NCBI RefSeq assembly: GCF_033547155.1
Contig: NZ_CP137892.1
Span: forward strand, 992,001 to 1,056,000
Length of the DNA stretch: 64,000 nt
Direction of reading: 5' to 3'
DNA from: Pseudomonas benzenivorans
GTDB lineage: Bacteria; Pseudomonadota; Gammaproteobacteria; Pseudomonadales; Pseudomonadaceae
Part shown: positions 53,154 to 62,991 of the stretch, piece after piece
How positions within the stretch are numbered: the first letter of the stretch is position 1
How the letters are laid out: every line of letters starts with the position of its first letter
The notes under the pieces: model-generated
Told to the model about the DNA's origin: nothing
Databases searched by the model: none
What the model saw: only the letters and a program-made list of their open reading frames with translations
Program-made: the position numbers and the translations under genes

Positions 53154-56100
53154 ATGGACGGCAGGTTGCGTTCCTTTTCCCTCGGGCCCGGGCTGGCGAT
53201 AGGGGTCACCTTGGCCCTGTTGCTCGGTTTGGGCGGCCTGATCGTCTGGCAATGGCAAGCCCTCGAGGCGACGAGTCGAGAGGAGGCGCGGCAGCGCTTC
53301 GAGCTCGAAGCGCAGGACGTCGGTCAGCGCGTCATCCACCGCATGCGCGCCTACGAAATGGTGCTGCGCGGTATCTCAGGGCTGATTGTCGGTAAACAGG
53401 ACGTTTCCCTGGCCGAGTGGGAGAGGGCGGTCGAGCAGCTGCACCTGCAGGATCGCTACCCCGGCATCCAGGCGCTGGGGTGGGCGCGTTACCTGCGCCA
53501 GGGGCAACTCGAGGATTTCCTCGCCGCTATCGCGGCCGATGGTCGCGAGGGTTACCGGGCCTTTCCGGCCGGCCAGCGCGAGGAGTACGTGCTGATCGAC
53601 TACATCAGTCCGTTCGATTGGCGTAACCGGCGTGCCCAGGGCTACGACATGTTCAGCGAGCCTCTGCGCCGTGAAGCGATCGAACAGGCCTTGCACAGTG
53701 CCGATGCGGCCCTCAGCGCACCGGTGATCCTGAAGCAGGAAACCGAGTTGAACGTGCAGTCCGGAATGCTGCTGTACCTGCCAGTGTTCCGTCCCGGCAT
53801 GCCGTTGGGCAGCGCGCAGCAGCGGCGCGAGGCTCTGTTCGGTTACGTCTATGGCGCCTTCCGCAGTCATGACCTGATGGCAGGCATTCTCGGTCCTCAG
53901 ACGCGTTTGTTCGATATCCACGTCGTGGACCGGCAGGCGGGCAGTCCGTTGCTGGGCGAGGCCGCGGCGGCGGTGGACCGGCCGGCGCTCTTCACCCAGA
54001 CCATGGATTTGCCCCTGTATGGTCGAACCTGGACCCTGACGGTCAGCAGTTCGGCCGCCTACGAAGAGTCGCTGGCGCGGCGGTACATGACCTTCAGCCT
54101 TGGGATGGGGCTGACTGCGGCGACCCTGCTGGCCCTGTTGACGGGTGGCTGCCTGTATCAGCGCGAGCGCCAGTTGCATGCCAGCCAGCGGGCGACCGAA
54201 CAGCTGCGCGAGCGCGAGGAGCGTTTTCGTCTGGTGGTGGAGGCCTCGCCCAACGCCATCGTCCTGGTCGACAGCGACGGGCAGATCGCCATGGTCAACC
54301 AGCAGGCCGAGCTGCTGTTCGGCTACCCACGTCAGGAATTGCTTGGCCAGCCAGTGGAGATGCTGCTGCCCGAGGACAAGCGCGAAGGCCACGTACCGTC
54401 CCGCCGCGCCTACCAGAAGAACCCTGAGCCCCGACGCATGGGTAGCAACCGCGAGCTGTTCGGCCAGCACCGCGACGGTCGGCTGATTCCCCTGGAGGTT
54501 GGCTTGTCGCCCCTGCGCAGCGGCGAGAACATCCTGGTGCAGGCGGTGATCATCGACATCAGCGAGCGCAAGGCGGCGGAGCGGCGCCTGCATGAACAGG
54601 CCGAGCAGCTGGTGCTGGCCAACCGCTACAAGTCCGAGTTCCTCGCCAACATGTCTCATGAGCTGCGTACCCCGCTCAACAGCATCCTGATCCTCAGCGA
54701 TCAATTGCGCCAGAACAACGCCGGTAATCTCACGCAGAAGCAGACCCAGCACGCCGATATCGTGCACCGGGCCGGTAGCGACCTGCTGCAGTTGATCAAC
54801 AGTGTGCTCGACCTGGCCAAGGTCGAATCCGGCCGTATTCAGCTCAAGCTGGAGCCGTTGGATGTCCACGAGATGCTGGTGGAGCTGGATGCGAGCATTC
54901 GCCCGATGGCCGAGCTCAAGGGGTTGCAGCTGCAGACGCAGGTCCAGCCGGAGGTGCCCAGGCTGATCCATAGCGACCGGGCCCGCCTGCAGCAGATATT
55001 GCGCAACCTGCTGTCCAACGCCGTGAAGTTCACCGAGCAGGGCGAGGTGTGCCTGAGTGTGACCCTCGAGCCGACGTGCGAGGAGGGGGCTGGGCAACGC
55101 CTGAGCTTCTGCGTGTGCGACAGTGGCATCGGCATTGCCGCCGACCAGCACGAACTGATCTTCCAGGCGTTCCAGCAGATCGACGGCTCCACCAGTCGCC
55201 GCTTCGGCGGCACCGGCCTGGGTCTGGCCATCACCCGTCAGTTGGCATTGGCCCTCGGCGGCGAGGTGGGAGTGAAGAGCGAGCTGGGGCAGGGCGCTTG
55301 CTTCACCGTGAGTCTGCCGTTGCGGCAACTGCCCGAGTCGGCGGCAGACGGCCCCGAGGACCGGCCGCAGCGACAAGGTGTGGGCCCCGCTGTGCTGATA
55401 GTCGAGGACAATGCCAGCTTTGCCTCGGTACTGGCCGAGGAAGCCTATGCCCATGGTTTTGCCAGCGTGCACTGCCGCACGGGTCAGCAGGCGCTCGAGC
55501 TGTTGCAATACGAGCGCTTCAGCGCGGTGATCCTGGACATCCTGCTGCCGGATATCAGTGGCTGGCAGCTGTATCGCCACCTGCGCGGGCAGGCCGAGCA
55601 TCGTGAGACGCCGGTGCACATCATCTCCTGCGTGCCGCAGCCGTCCGACTGGAGCGAGGATGGCCCGCGCTACCTGGTCAAGCCGATCAACCGAGCCGAT
55701 CTCGAACGGGTCTTCGTCGAGCTGCGGCGCGACGGCCAGATCCCCGCGCCGGCGCTGTTGCTGGTTGAAGATGTCGAGGTCGAGCGTGAGCACTACCGCG
55801 AGCACCTGCAACAGCTGGGCTTCGAGGTGGTCAGCTGCATCAATGCCGCCGAGGCGCTCGACGCCTATGCCGAGCGCAACTTTGCGGCGCTGGTGATCGA
55901 CCTCGACCTGCCCGACCGAGACGGTTTCGATCTGCTCGAGACCCTCGACCGGCACACCCCCTTGAATGGCGCACGGGTGGTGATCAATACCGGAGTGGAC
56001 ATCACCCAACTGAGCCTGCAGCGGTTGCGGCGCTACAGCGCGGTGGTGGTGCGCAAGCAGGGCGAGGACCTGCAGGCCTTGAGCCTGGCGGTCCAGGGCT

Positions 56101-56582
56101 TTCTCGGCAGTGTGGGGGCCGTGGAGCAACCGCCGGCGGTGCCGGACCGGCGGATGGCGGGGGGGCTGGTCGGCCGCCGCGTATTGCTGGTGGACGACGA
56201 CGTGCGCAACGTCTATGCGCTCAGCGCCTTGCTCGACGAGGCCGGCCTCGAGGTCAGCGTGGCCGGGGACGGACTGGAAGCCATCGAGAGCTACCTGCAG
56301 GTGGGCTGTGACCTGATCTTGATGGACATGGCCATGCCGCGCATGGACGGTTACAGCGCGACTCGGGTGCTCAAGCAGGAGCACGCCTGCCGCGTGCCGA
56401 TCATCGCTCTGACCGCCCATGCGATGAAGGGTGACCAGGAGAAGTGCCTGGCGGCCGGCGCCGACGACTACCTGGCCAAACCGGTCAGCCAAGATGAGTT
56501 GCTCGACATGCTGAGACGCTGGTTGAGCGAGCCGCCGCGAGAGTTGGACGAGGCGCGGGCGGTGCCCGTCGATCGGGCCTGA
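53154..56582 (+). CDS. CHASE-PAS hybrid sensor kinase with three receiver domains
   Basis: 1142 residues. TM1 about 12-34, CHASE domain about 75-290 (FPAGQREEYVLIDYISPFDW), TM2 about 318-340, PAS about 352-470, coiled coil, HisKA with phospho-histidine H502 in NMSHELRTPLN, HATPase (LLSNAVKF, CDSGIGI, GGTGLGLAI). Three receivers follow: REC1 from about 747 with D795 (VILDILLPD), REC2 from about 867 (VIDLDLPDRDG), REC3 from about 1018 (LLVDDDVRNVYAL; LMDMAMPRMDG). No histidine-phosphotransfer domain is seen. The next gene, a receiver-GGDEF-EAL protein, begins 47 bases later, a likely partner. AGGAGAAG before the ATG. Confidence 0.93.
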   Translation: MDGRLRSFSLGPGLAIGVTLALLLGLGGLIVWQWQALEATSREEARQRFELEAQDVGQRVIHRMRAYEMVLRGISGLIVGKQDVSLAEWERAVEQLHLQDRYPGIQALGWARYLRQGQLEDFLAAIAADGREGYRAFPAGQREEYVLIDYISPFDWRNRRAQGYDMFSEPLRREAIEQALHSADAALSAPVILKQETELNVQSGMLLYLPVFRPGMPLGSAQQRREALFGYVYGAFRSHDLMAGILGPQTRLFDIHVVDRQAGSPLLGEAAAAVDRPALFTQTMDLPLYGRTWTLTVSSSAAYEESLARRYMTFSLGMGLTAATLLALLTGGCLYQRERQLHASQRATEQLREREERFRLVVEASPNAIVLVDSDGQIAMVNQQAELLFGYPRQELLGQPVEMLLPEDKREGHVPSRRAYQKNPEPRRMGSNRELFGQHRDGRLIPLEVGLSPLRSGENILVQAVIIDISERKAAERRLHEQAEQLVLANRYKSEFLANMSHELRTPLNSILILSDQLRQNNAGNLTQKQTQHADIVHRAGSDLLQLINSVLDLAKVESGRIQLKLEPLDVHEMLVELDASIRPMAELKGLQLQTQVQPEVPRLIHSDRARLQQILRNLLSNAVKFTEQGEVCLSVTLEPTCEEGAGQRLSFCVCDSGIGIAADQHELIFQAFQQIDGSTSRRFGGTGLGLAITRQLALALGGEVGVKSELGQGACFTVSLPLRQLPESAADGPEDRPQRQGVGPAVLIVEDNASFASVLAEEAYAHGFASVHCRTGQQALELLQYERFSAVILDILLPDISGWQLYRHLRGQAEHRETPVHIISCVPQPSDWSEDGPRYLVKPINRADLERVFVELRRDGQIPAPALLLVEDVEVEREHYREHLQQLGFEVVSCINAAEALDAYAERNFAALVIDLDLPDRDGFDLLETLDRHTPLNGARVVINTGVDITQLSLQRLRRYSAVVVRKQGEDLQALSLAVQGFLGSVGAVEQPPAVPDRRMAGGLVGRRVLLVDDDVRNVYALSALLDEAGLEVSVAGDGLEAIESYLQVGCDLILMDMAMPRMDGYSATRVLKQEHACRVPIIALTAHAMKGDQEKCLAAGADDYLAKPVSQDELLDMLRRWLSEPPRELDEARAVPVDRA

Positions 56583-56629
56583 TCGACAGGTCAGGTCAGA
56601 GCATGGCGTCATCGATACAGGAGGCAGGC

Positions 56630-58783
56630 ATGGCAACGCTGCAGAAGAAGCGACAAGTGGAACGGACGCAGACGCTTCTGGTAGTGGACGACCGGTCGGA
56701 AAACCTCGAAGCCATGCAGGCGTTGCTGGAGGACGGTGACTGGCAGCTGCGCTGCGTCAGCTCCGGTGAGGCCGCCCTGCAATGCCTGCTGAACGAGGAA
56801 GTCGGATTGGTCCTGCTGGACGTGCAGATGCCGCACATGGACGGATTCGAGGTGGCGCGGCTGATGCGCGGCAACCCGCGCACCCGCTTCATTCCGATCA
56901 TCTTCATCTCGGCCATCGCCCAGACCGAGGATGCCGTGCTCCAGGGCTATGCCACCGGGGCGGTGGACTTCATGCTCAAGCCCTTCGACCCCAAGGTGTT
57001 GCGCCACAAGATCCACTCGTTGCTCGACCATGAGCGCAACCGCAGCGAGCTGCAACAGCTGACCCAGCAGCTGGACAGCGCCCGGGCCTTCAACGCCTCG
57101 GTACTGGATAACGCCGCCGAAGGCATCATGGTGGTCGGCGAGGACGGCCTGGTGCGCTTCGCCAACCCGGCCATGGCGCAGATGCTGCGTTGCTCGGTGG
57201 CGGAGCTGCAGGGCAGCGCGCTGCTGTCCCACCTGCGCAGTCCGGAGGTCGATTGCGAGTGGCACTCGTCGAAGTTCTACCGGAACTGGCAGCAGGGCAA
57301 GACCTATCGCGTGCATGAGGCGAGTCTGCGTACCGGGGATGGCGACAGCATACCGGTGGCGCTGTCGTGCTCGCCGCTGCCCAAGTTGCAGCGGGCCATG
57401 GTGGTACTCGCCCTGGACATGTCGGTAGTGCGCAGTCTGCATACTCAGCTGGAGTCCCTGGCGGTGACCGATCCTTTGACCGGCCTGCTCAACCGGCGAG
57501 GCTTCCACAAGGCCCTGGAGGCGGCGCTCTCGCGCTCGGGGCGCAGCGGCCAGCGCCTGGCCCTGCTCTACCTCGACCTGGACGGCTTCAAGCGGATCAA
57601 CGACTCCCTTGGCCACGGTGTCGGCGATCAGTTGCTGCGCCGAGTCGGCGAGCAGTTGAAGAGCAGCCTGCGGCCCTACGACACGCTGGCCCGGGTCGGC
57701 GGCGACGAGTTCACGGCAGTGATAGACGGCCTCGGTCACACGGAAGACGCGGCGCGCGTGGCGGAGAAGCTGATCGAGCAGGTGTCGGTGCGTCACAGCC
57801 TCAACGGCGTCGACTTCACGATCGGCGCCAGTGTCGGCATCGCCTGTTTTCCCGAGTGCGGGCAGAGCGTGGAGAGCCTGCTGCGCGCGGCAGACATGGC
57901 GATGTACGAGGCCAAGCGAGCCGGGCGCCAGCAGTACCGCTTCTTCCTGCCGGAAATGAACGGCCGCGCGCGTTCGCGACTGATGCTAGAAGAAAGCCTG
58001 CGCACGGCCATCGACCAGGATGACTTCGTCCTGGTCTACCAGCCCCAGGTCTACCTGGACAGCGGCCGGCTGCGCGGCTTCGAGGCCCTGTTACGCTGGC
58101 AGCATCGGGTTGCCGGAACCGTCGCCCCCAGCGTGTTTATCCCCCTGCTCGAGGAGACCCGGCTGATCAACCGCCTGGGCGACTGGATATTCCGCCAGGG
58201 GGCGCGGCAGTTCTGTGGCATGGGGCGGCCGCCTGCAGACGAGCTGGTGCTCAGTATCAACGTCAGTCCGGTGCAGTTCAGCATGCCGCAGCTGGTGGAA
58301 GACCTGGGGCGGGTGTTGGACGACTACCAGCTGAATCCGGCGCAGCTGGAAGTGGAGGTGACCGAGAGTGCGCTGATGCAGAGCCTGGAAAACACCCAGG
58401 AGCAGCTGCGTCAATTGCGCCTGCTGGGGGTGAAGATCGCCATCGATGATTTCGGTACCGGCTACTCCTCCCTGGCCTATCTGCGGCACTTCGAGCTGGA
58501 CACCCTGAAGATCGACCGCCTGTTCATCGCCAATATGCTCGATTCGCCACGGGATGCGGCGGTGGTCAGCACCATCATCGACCTGGGGCGCAACCTGGGC
58601 CTGGAGGTGATCGCCGAGGGCGTGGAGACGGCGGCCCAGCGCGAGTGGCTGGTCGAGCACCAGTGCCCGATCATGCAGGGCTTTTTGGTCGCGCCGGGGC
58701 TGGCGGCGGACGATGCGCAGGCCTTCCCGGCGCAGCTGGATTGGAACGCCCTGCCGCGCAGCGCCAGACCCAATGACAGCTAG
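56630..58783 (+). CDS. REC-PAS-GGDEF-EAL response regulator
   Basis: 717 residues. Receiver domain at the N-terminus (LLVVDDRSEN; LLDVQMPHMDG), PAS about 150-270, GGDEF with intact RVGGDEF and an I-site RPYD five residues before it, then EAL with FEALLRW, DDFGTGYSS and EGVET intact. Both cyclase and phosphodiesterase could be active. ATG 56630 has GGAGG; an ATG nine codons earlier is possible. It sits 47 bases after the hybrid kinase and is its likely output. Confidence 0.93.
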   Translation: MATLQKKRQVERTQTLLVVDDRSENLEAMQALLEDGDWQLRCVSSGEAALQCLLNEEVGLVLLDVQMPHMDGFEVARLMRGNPRTRFIPIIFISAIAQTEDAVLQGYATGAVDFMLKPFDPKVLRHKIHSLLDHERNRSELQQLTQQLDSARAFNASVLDNAAEGIMVVGEDGLVRFANPAMAQMLRCSVAELQGSALLSHLRSPEVDCEWHSSKFYRNWQQGKTYRVHEASLRTGDGDSIPVALSCSPLPKLQRAMVVLALDMSVVRSLHTQLESLAVTDPLTGLLNRRGFHKALEAALSRSGRSGQRLALLYLDLDGFKRINDSLGHGVGDQLLRRVGEQLKSSLRPYDTLARVGGDEFTAVIDGLGHTEDAARVAEKLIEQVSVRHSLNGVDFTIGASVGIACFPECGQSVESLLRAADMAMYEAKRAGRQQYRFFLPEMNGRARSRLMLEESLRTAIDQDDFVLVYQPQVYLDSGRLRGFEALLRWQHRVAGTVAPSVFIPLLEETRLINRLGDWIFRQGARQFCGMGRPPADELVLSINVSPVQFSMPQLVEDLGRVLDDYQLNPAQLEVEVTESALMQSLENTQEQLRQLRLLGVKIAIDDFGTGYSSLAYLRHFELDTLKIDRLFIANMLDSPRDAAVVSTIIDLGRNLGLEVIAEGVETAAQREWLVEHQCPIMQGFLVAPGLAADDAQAFPAQLDWNALPRSARPNDS

Positions 58784-58801
58784 GCGCTGCGGCCGTGCGG
58801 A

Positions 58802-59707
58802 TCAGCGGGCGGGGGAGCGGCGGTGCAACTCGGCCAGTTCGGCATCCTTGGCTTGCCACAGCTGGTTGACCCACTGCTGGAACGCCAGGCGATAGCCCTC
58901 GTCCTGGTCGTAGTTGCGGCCGATGAAGGCCGGGTCGATCGGTAGCTGACGGAAGTTGACCACTATCTCTCCAACCTCGCCGCTGAGCAGCGCCCAGAAG
59001 CTCGGACTGCCCTGGGGGTAGTGGATGGTGACGTTGACGATCGCGTGCAACTGCTCGCCCATGGCGTCCAGCACGAAGGCAATGCCGCCGGCTTTGGGTC
59101 TGAGCAGATAGCGGAAGGGTGAGTCCTGGGCGGCGTGCTTGGCCGGGGTGAAGCGGGTGCCCTCGAGGAAGTTGAAGATGCCGACCGGGTTGTCACGGAA
59201 CTTGGCGCAGGTGCGGCGGGTGGTCTGCAGGTCCTTGCCCTTCTTCTCCGGGTGCTTGGCCAGATAGGCCTTGGAGTAACGCTTCATAAAGGGGAAGCCC
59301 AGGGCCCACCAGCACAGACCGATCACCGGCACCCAGATCAGTTCCTGTTTGAGAAAGAACTTCAGCGGGCGGATGCGTCGGTTGAGCAGGTACTGCAGGA
59401 CCAGGATATCGACCCAGCTCTGGTGATTGCTGGTGACCAGGTAGGAGTGACGGTAATCCAGGCTCTGCAGGCCCTCCACCCGCCAGCGCGTCTGGCCCAG
59501 TAGCTTCATCCAGGTCTTGTTGCAGCTGATCCAGGCCTCGTGGATGAAGTTCATCGAGGCGTTGCACAGACGTTGCGCGCCGGCGAATGGCAGGCAGACC
59601 TTCAACAGGGTCACGGCGAACAGCGGCCAGCACCAGAACAGGGTATTGAGCGCCAGCAGGCTGGCGCCGAGCAGTCCGCGCAGGGCGGCGGGCAGGAAGT
59701 GCAGCAT
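58802..59707 (-). CDS. PlsC-type acyltransferase (YihG-like)
   Basis: 301 residues. HX4D motif NHQSWVD, then FLEGTRF (the FPEG-type substrate motif), PFMKRYSK. One or two N-terminal hydrophobic segments (LLGASLLALNTLFWCW and PLFAVTLLKVCL) anchor it to the inner membrane. YihG-type lysophospholipid acyltransferases influence membrane composition and swarming in E. coli. ATG 59707 has GAGGCAC; 37 extra upstream codons are not family-like. Confidence 0.88.
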   Translation of the reverse strand: MLHFLPAALRGLLGASLLALNTLFWCWPLFAVTLLKVCLPFAGAQRLCNASMNFIHEAWISCNKTWMKLLGQTRWRVEGLQSLDYRHSYLVTSNHQSWVDILVLQYLLNRRIRPLKFFLKQELIWVPVIGLCWWALGFPFMKRYSKAYLAKHPEKKGKDLQTTRRTCAKFRDNPVGIFNFLEGTRFTPAKHAAQDSPFRYLLRPKAGGIAFVLDAMGEQLHAIVNVTIHYPQGSPSFWALLSGEVGEIVVNFRQLPIDPAFIGRNYDQDEGYRLAFQQWVNQLWQAKDAELAELHRRSPAR

Positions 59708-59873
59708 GGGGGCGTGTGCCTCGGCCAAGGGGGCGCAGGCCCCGGGTCGTCGTGTGCCCGCGGCGTGCCACCGCGGGTCGGTCGGCGCCAAGGTTAGCCT
59801 CTGGGGATCGGACGGCAAGTGCTGGCCGTGACTGGTTGGTCGTTTGTCACGGCTCGTCGCCGGGCCAGTGCTG

Positions 59874-61949
59874 CTAGTCGGGCAAGCTGGCCGCTTGCAC
59901 TGCGGTCAGGGCGATGGTGTAGAGGATGTCGTCGACCAGGGCGCCGCGCGCCAGGTCGTTCACCGGCTTGCGCAGGCCCTGCAGCATCGGTCCGAAGCTG
60001 ACGCAGTCGGCGCTGCGCTGGAGCGCCTTGTAGGCGCTGTTGCCGCTGTCCAGGTCGGGAAACACCAGGACGGTGGCCCGCTCGACCGGTGGGCTGTGCG
60101 GCTCCTGCGGCCACTGGGGGGCGTAGGGCAGGGGGCCGTCGAGGGCCAGATCGGGCCGCTGGAGCCGTGCCAGGCGGGCCGCTTCGCGGACCTTGTCGAG
60201 GTCGTCGGGGGTGTCCGTGGCGTCACTGGCGCCGCTGAGCATCGCCACCCGCGGCTCGATGCCCAGGGCCCTGGCCGAGTCGGCGCTCTGCAGGGCGATC
60301 TCCGCCAGTTGCTCGGCAGTCGGCTGTGGGTTGACCGCGCAATCGCCATACACCAGCACCTGGTCCGGCAGCAGCAGGAAGACCACCGAGGACACCAGTT
60401 GGTAGCCCGGTGCGGTCTTGATCAGCTGCAAGGCCGGGCGAATGGTGTTGGCCGTGGTGTGCACGGCGCCGGAGACCAGGCCGTCGACCTCGTCCAGGGC
60501 CAGCATCATGGTGCCGAGCACCACGTTGTCTTCCAGTTGCGCGGTGGCCATCGGCGCGTTGAGGCCCTTGCCCTGGCGCAGCTCGACCATGGGCGCGACG
60601 TAGCGGGCGCGGATCAGGTCCGGGTCGAGAATCTCCAGTCCCGGCGGCAGTTCGATTCCCTGGGCCTGGGCAACGGCCTGGACCTCCTCGGGCTTGGCCA
60701 GCAGCACGCAGCGGGCGATGCCGCGGGCCTGGCACAGGGCGGCGGCCTGTACGATGCGCGGCTCGCTGCCTTCCGGCAGGACGATGCGCCGGTTCGCCGC
60801 CATGGCCCGTTGCAGCAGCTGGTAGCGGAACGCCGCGGGCGACAGGTGCAATGCCTGCGAGTCGCCGCAACGGCTGCGCAGCCAGTCGTGGTCGACGTGA
60901 GCGGCGACGAATTCGGCGACCTTCTCGGCGCGTTCGCGGTCGTCCAGGGGAATTTCCTTGTTCAACCGGTTCAGGTGAGTGGCGGTGTCGTAGGAGCCGC
61001 TGCTCACGGTCATCACCGGCAGGCCGCTGGCCAGTGCGCCGCGGCACAGCTGCATGATCCGCGGGTCGGGGTTGAAGTCGCTGCACAGCAGCAGTCCGGC
61101 CAGCGGCACACCGTTCATCGCGGCCAGGCTGGCGGCGAGGATGATGTCGTCGCGGTCGCCCGGGGTGACCACCAGGGTGCCGGGTTTGAGCAGCTGCACC
61201 GTGTTGGCCACGGCGCGGGCGCAGAGCACGATCTGTAGCACCCGGCGCTGCTCGTAGTCGCCGGCGTTGAGCATCCGCGCGCCGAGCAGTTCGGCGATGT
61301 CGCGGCTGCGCGGGGCGTTCAGTTCGTCCTGCCAGGGAATGCAGCCGAGCAGGCGGAAGTGCTCGCCGCGCAGCAGCGCCGAGCATTCCCGCAGGCGCTG
61401 GGCGTAGGCCGCGCTCCCGTCTTCGCTACGCACCTTGTTGAGGATCACGCCGAGCACCTTGGGGTCCTGGGGGCCGCCGAACTGCTGCGCCTGGATCTCC
61501 AGGCGGTCGCACAGCTCGCCCAGGCCCTCCTGCTCGGGCGCCGAAACCAGGATCACCTCGGCATCCAGGCTCTTGGCCAGGTGGAAGTTGACCCGCGCCG
61601 CGTAGCTGGTGTGGCGGGTCGGCACCATGGCTTCGACTATGACCACGTCCTTGCCCGCCGCGGCCTGCCGATAGCGCTCGAGCATGTCCTCCAATAGCTC
61701 GTCCAGCCGGCCGTCGCCGAGCATCTGCTCCACCCGGCTCAGCGCCAGGGGGTCGGGCGAGTGCAGGCCATGGGTGCGGGCGATCAGCGCGCTGGAGCGT
61801 TCCGGGCCGGTGTCGCCCGGGTGCGGCTGGGCGACGGGCTTGAAGAAGCCGACCCTGAGGCCGGCGCGTTCCAGGGCACCGACCAGGCCGAGGCTGGTGG
61901 AGGTGAGGCCGACGCCGAAGCCGGTCGGTGCGATGAAGAAGCAATGCAT
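59874..61949 (-). CDS. pta: Phosphate acetyltransferase, full-length
   Basis: 691 residues, N-terminal P-loop-like/DRTGG domains (FIAPTGFGVGLTSTSLGL; DTGPERSSALIAR; GVILNKVRSED) and C-terminal PTA_PTB catalytic domain (VLPEGSEPRI; EDNVVLGTMML; GDCAVNPQPTAEQLAEIAL). Interconverts acetyl-CoA and acetyl phosphate. In PAO1 the ackA gene follows pta, but here the neighbour toward slyD is a small DUF3565 protein instead. A short pta belongs to the sulfonate operon. Confidence 0.95.
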   Translation of the reverse strand: MHCFFIAPTGFGVGLTSTSLGLVGALERAGLRVGFFKPVAQPHPGDTGPERSSALIARTHGLHSPDPLALSRVEQMLGDGRLDELLEDMLERYRQAAAGKDVVIVEAMVPTRHTSYAARVNFHLAKSLDAEVILVSAPEQEGLGELCDRLEIQAQQFGGPQDPKVLGVILNKVRSEDGSAAYAQRLRECSALLRGEHFRLLGCIPWQDELNAPRSRDIAELLGARMLNAGDYEQRRVLQIVLCARAVANTVQLLKPGTLVVTPGDRDDIILAASLAAMNGVPLAGLLLCSDFNPDPRIMQLCRGALASGLPVMTVSSGSYDTATHLNRLNKEIPLDDRERAEKVAEFVAAHVDHDWLRSRCGDSQALHLSPAAFRYQLLQRAMAANRRIVLPEGSEPRIVQAAALCQARGIARCVLLAKPEEVQAVAQAQGIELPPGLEILDPDLIRARYVAPMVELRQGKGLNAPMATAQLEDNVVLGTMMLALDEVDGLVSGAVHTTANTIRPALQLIKTAPGYQLVSSVVFLLLPDQVLVYGDCAVNPQPTAEQLAEIALQSADSARALGIEPRVAMLSGASDATDTPDDLDKVREAARLARLQRPDLALDGPLPYAPQWPQEPHSPPVERATVLVFPDLDSGNSAYKALQRSADCVSFGPMLQGLRKPVNDLARGALVDDILYTIALTAVQAASLPD

Positions 61950-62045
61950 GAAGGGTTCCTGGCAGGAGGCGCTCGTCGGCGCCGTTAACCACTGTTGAGT
62001 CTTGTGTCGGCCTGCTCGACCCGCTCGGGACGGGGCGTGCCGGGG

Positions 62046-62255
62046 CTAGTGCGCTTCGCCGCTTTCGTCCGCACTGGTGTTGTGGCACCAGCCGCAGATG
62101 AACCGCTGGCCGCGCCGCGCGTCGCGCAGGACGGGATCGAGCACCCAGGCGCGATTTTGCCACGGTGGCTGATGGCGCAGGTGCTGGGTGTGACCGCAGG
62201 ACAACACGGCCACCCAATGACCCTCCTCGTCCTGGCGCAGATCCAGCAGGCGCAC
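62046..62255 (-). CDS. DUF3565 domain-containing protein
   Basis: 69 residues from a GTG start at 62255; a longer in-frame ATG (62387) reaches into the slyD start region and adds residues that are not family-like, so the start is uncertain. Domain signature: DEEGHWVAVLSCGHTQHLRH, PPWQNRAWV and FICGWC, a small zinc-binding motif set. Function unknown. It lies between pta and slyD, where ackA is expected in PAO1. Confidence 0.7.
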   Translation of the reverse strand: MRLLDLRQDEEGHWVAVLSCGHTQHLRHQPPWQNRAWVLDPVLRDARRGQRFICGWCHNTSADESGEAH

Positions 62256-62355
62256 GGCGCCGCCCGTCTGGCAAAGGGCCGGACTCGGGTCGCTTTCGCG
62301 CGTGCCCTTGGTTACACTCGTGCGTTCATTCTTCTTATGCAAAAGGTCTCGCCCC

Positions 62356-62841
62356 ATGCTGATCGCCGCCAACAAGGCCGTCTCCATCGACTATACCCTG
62401 ACCAACGATGCCGGTGAGGTGATCGATAGTTCTGCTGGCGGCGCGCCGCTGGTTTACCTCCATGGCGCCGGCAACATCATCGTCGGCCTGGAAAAGGCCC
62501 TGCTCGGCAAGCAGGCCGGTGACGAGCTGAAGGTGGCCGTCGAGCCGGAAGATGCCTACGGCGAGTACAGCGCCGAGCTGGTCGCGACCCTCAACCGCTC
62601 GATGTTCGAGGGCGTCGACGAGCTGGAAGTCGGCATGCAGTTCCACGCCTCCGGCCCGGACGGCAGCATGCAGATCGTCACCATCCGTGAACTGGACGGC
62701 GACGACGTGATCGTCGACGGCAACCACCCGCTGGCCGGCCAGCGCCTGAACTTCCAGGTCAAGGTGGTGGCGGTGCGTGACGCCAGCGAAGAGGAACTGG
62801 CCCACGGTCACATCCATGGCGAGGGTGGTCACCACCACTGA
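62356..62841 (+). CDS. slyD: FKBP-type peptidyl-prolyl isomerase
   Basis: 161 residues. FKBP core IAANKAVSIDYTLTNDAGEV with an inserted-in-flap domain (DAYGEYSAELV, FEGVDELEVGM), and a histidine-rich C-terminus GHIHGEGGHHH that can bind nickel, as in SlyD. Folding helper and metallochaperone. ATG 62356 follows AAGG; the frame is open 18 codons earlier. Order slyD / glutathione peroxidase matches PA0837-PA0838, as I remember. Confidence 0.95.
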   Translation: MLIAANKAVSIDYTLTNDAGEVIDSSAGGAPLVYLHGAGNIIVGLEKALLGKQAGDELKVAVEPEDAYGEYSAELVATLNRSMFEGVDELEVGMQFHASGPDGSMQIVTIRELDGDDVIVDGNHPLAGQRLNFQVKVVAVRDASEEELAHGHIHGEGGHHH

Positions 62842-62920
62842 TTCTGGCCGCGCCCGGTGCCGAGGCGAGACGACTTTCGGTTGTCCCGCCTGCCCCGGCG
62901 CCTGCTACGCTGAGTACAAC

Positions 62921-62949
62921 GAAAAGGCGCCCGACAACGGCGCCTTTTC
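62921..62949 (+). terminator. Terminator after slyD
   Basis: GAAAAGGCGCC / GGCGCCTTTTC, 11-bp stem and 7-base loop, ending in a T-run. Confidence 0.88.
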
Positions 62950-62991
62950 TGTCCCAGGTACCTTTTCCGCTGCAGTTTCAAGGAGTTAGTC

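Noticed and set aside
53376..56636. 1086-codon minus-strand open frame
   Set aside because: Antisense of the hybrid kinase; His/Gln/Leu-rich composition is typical of shadow frames.
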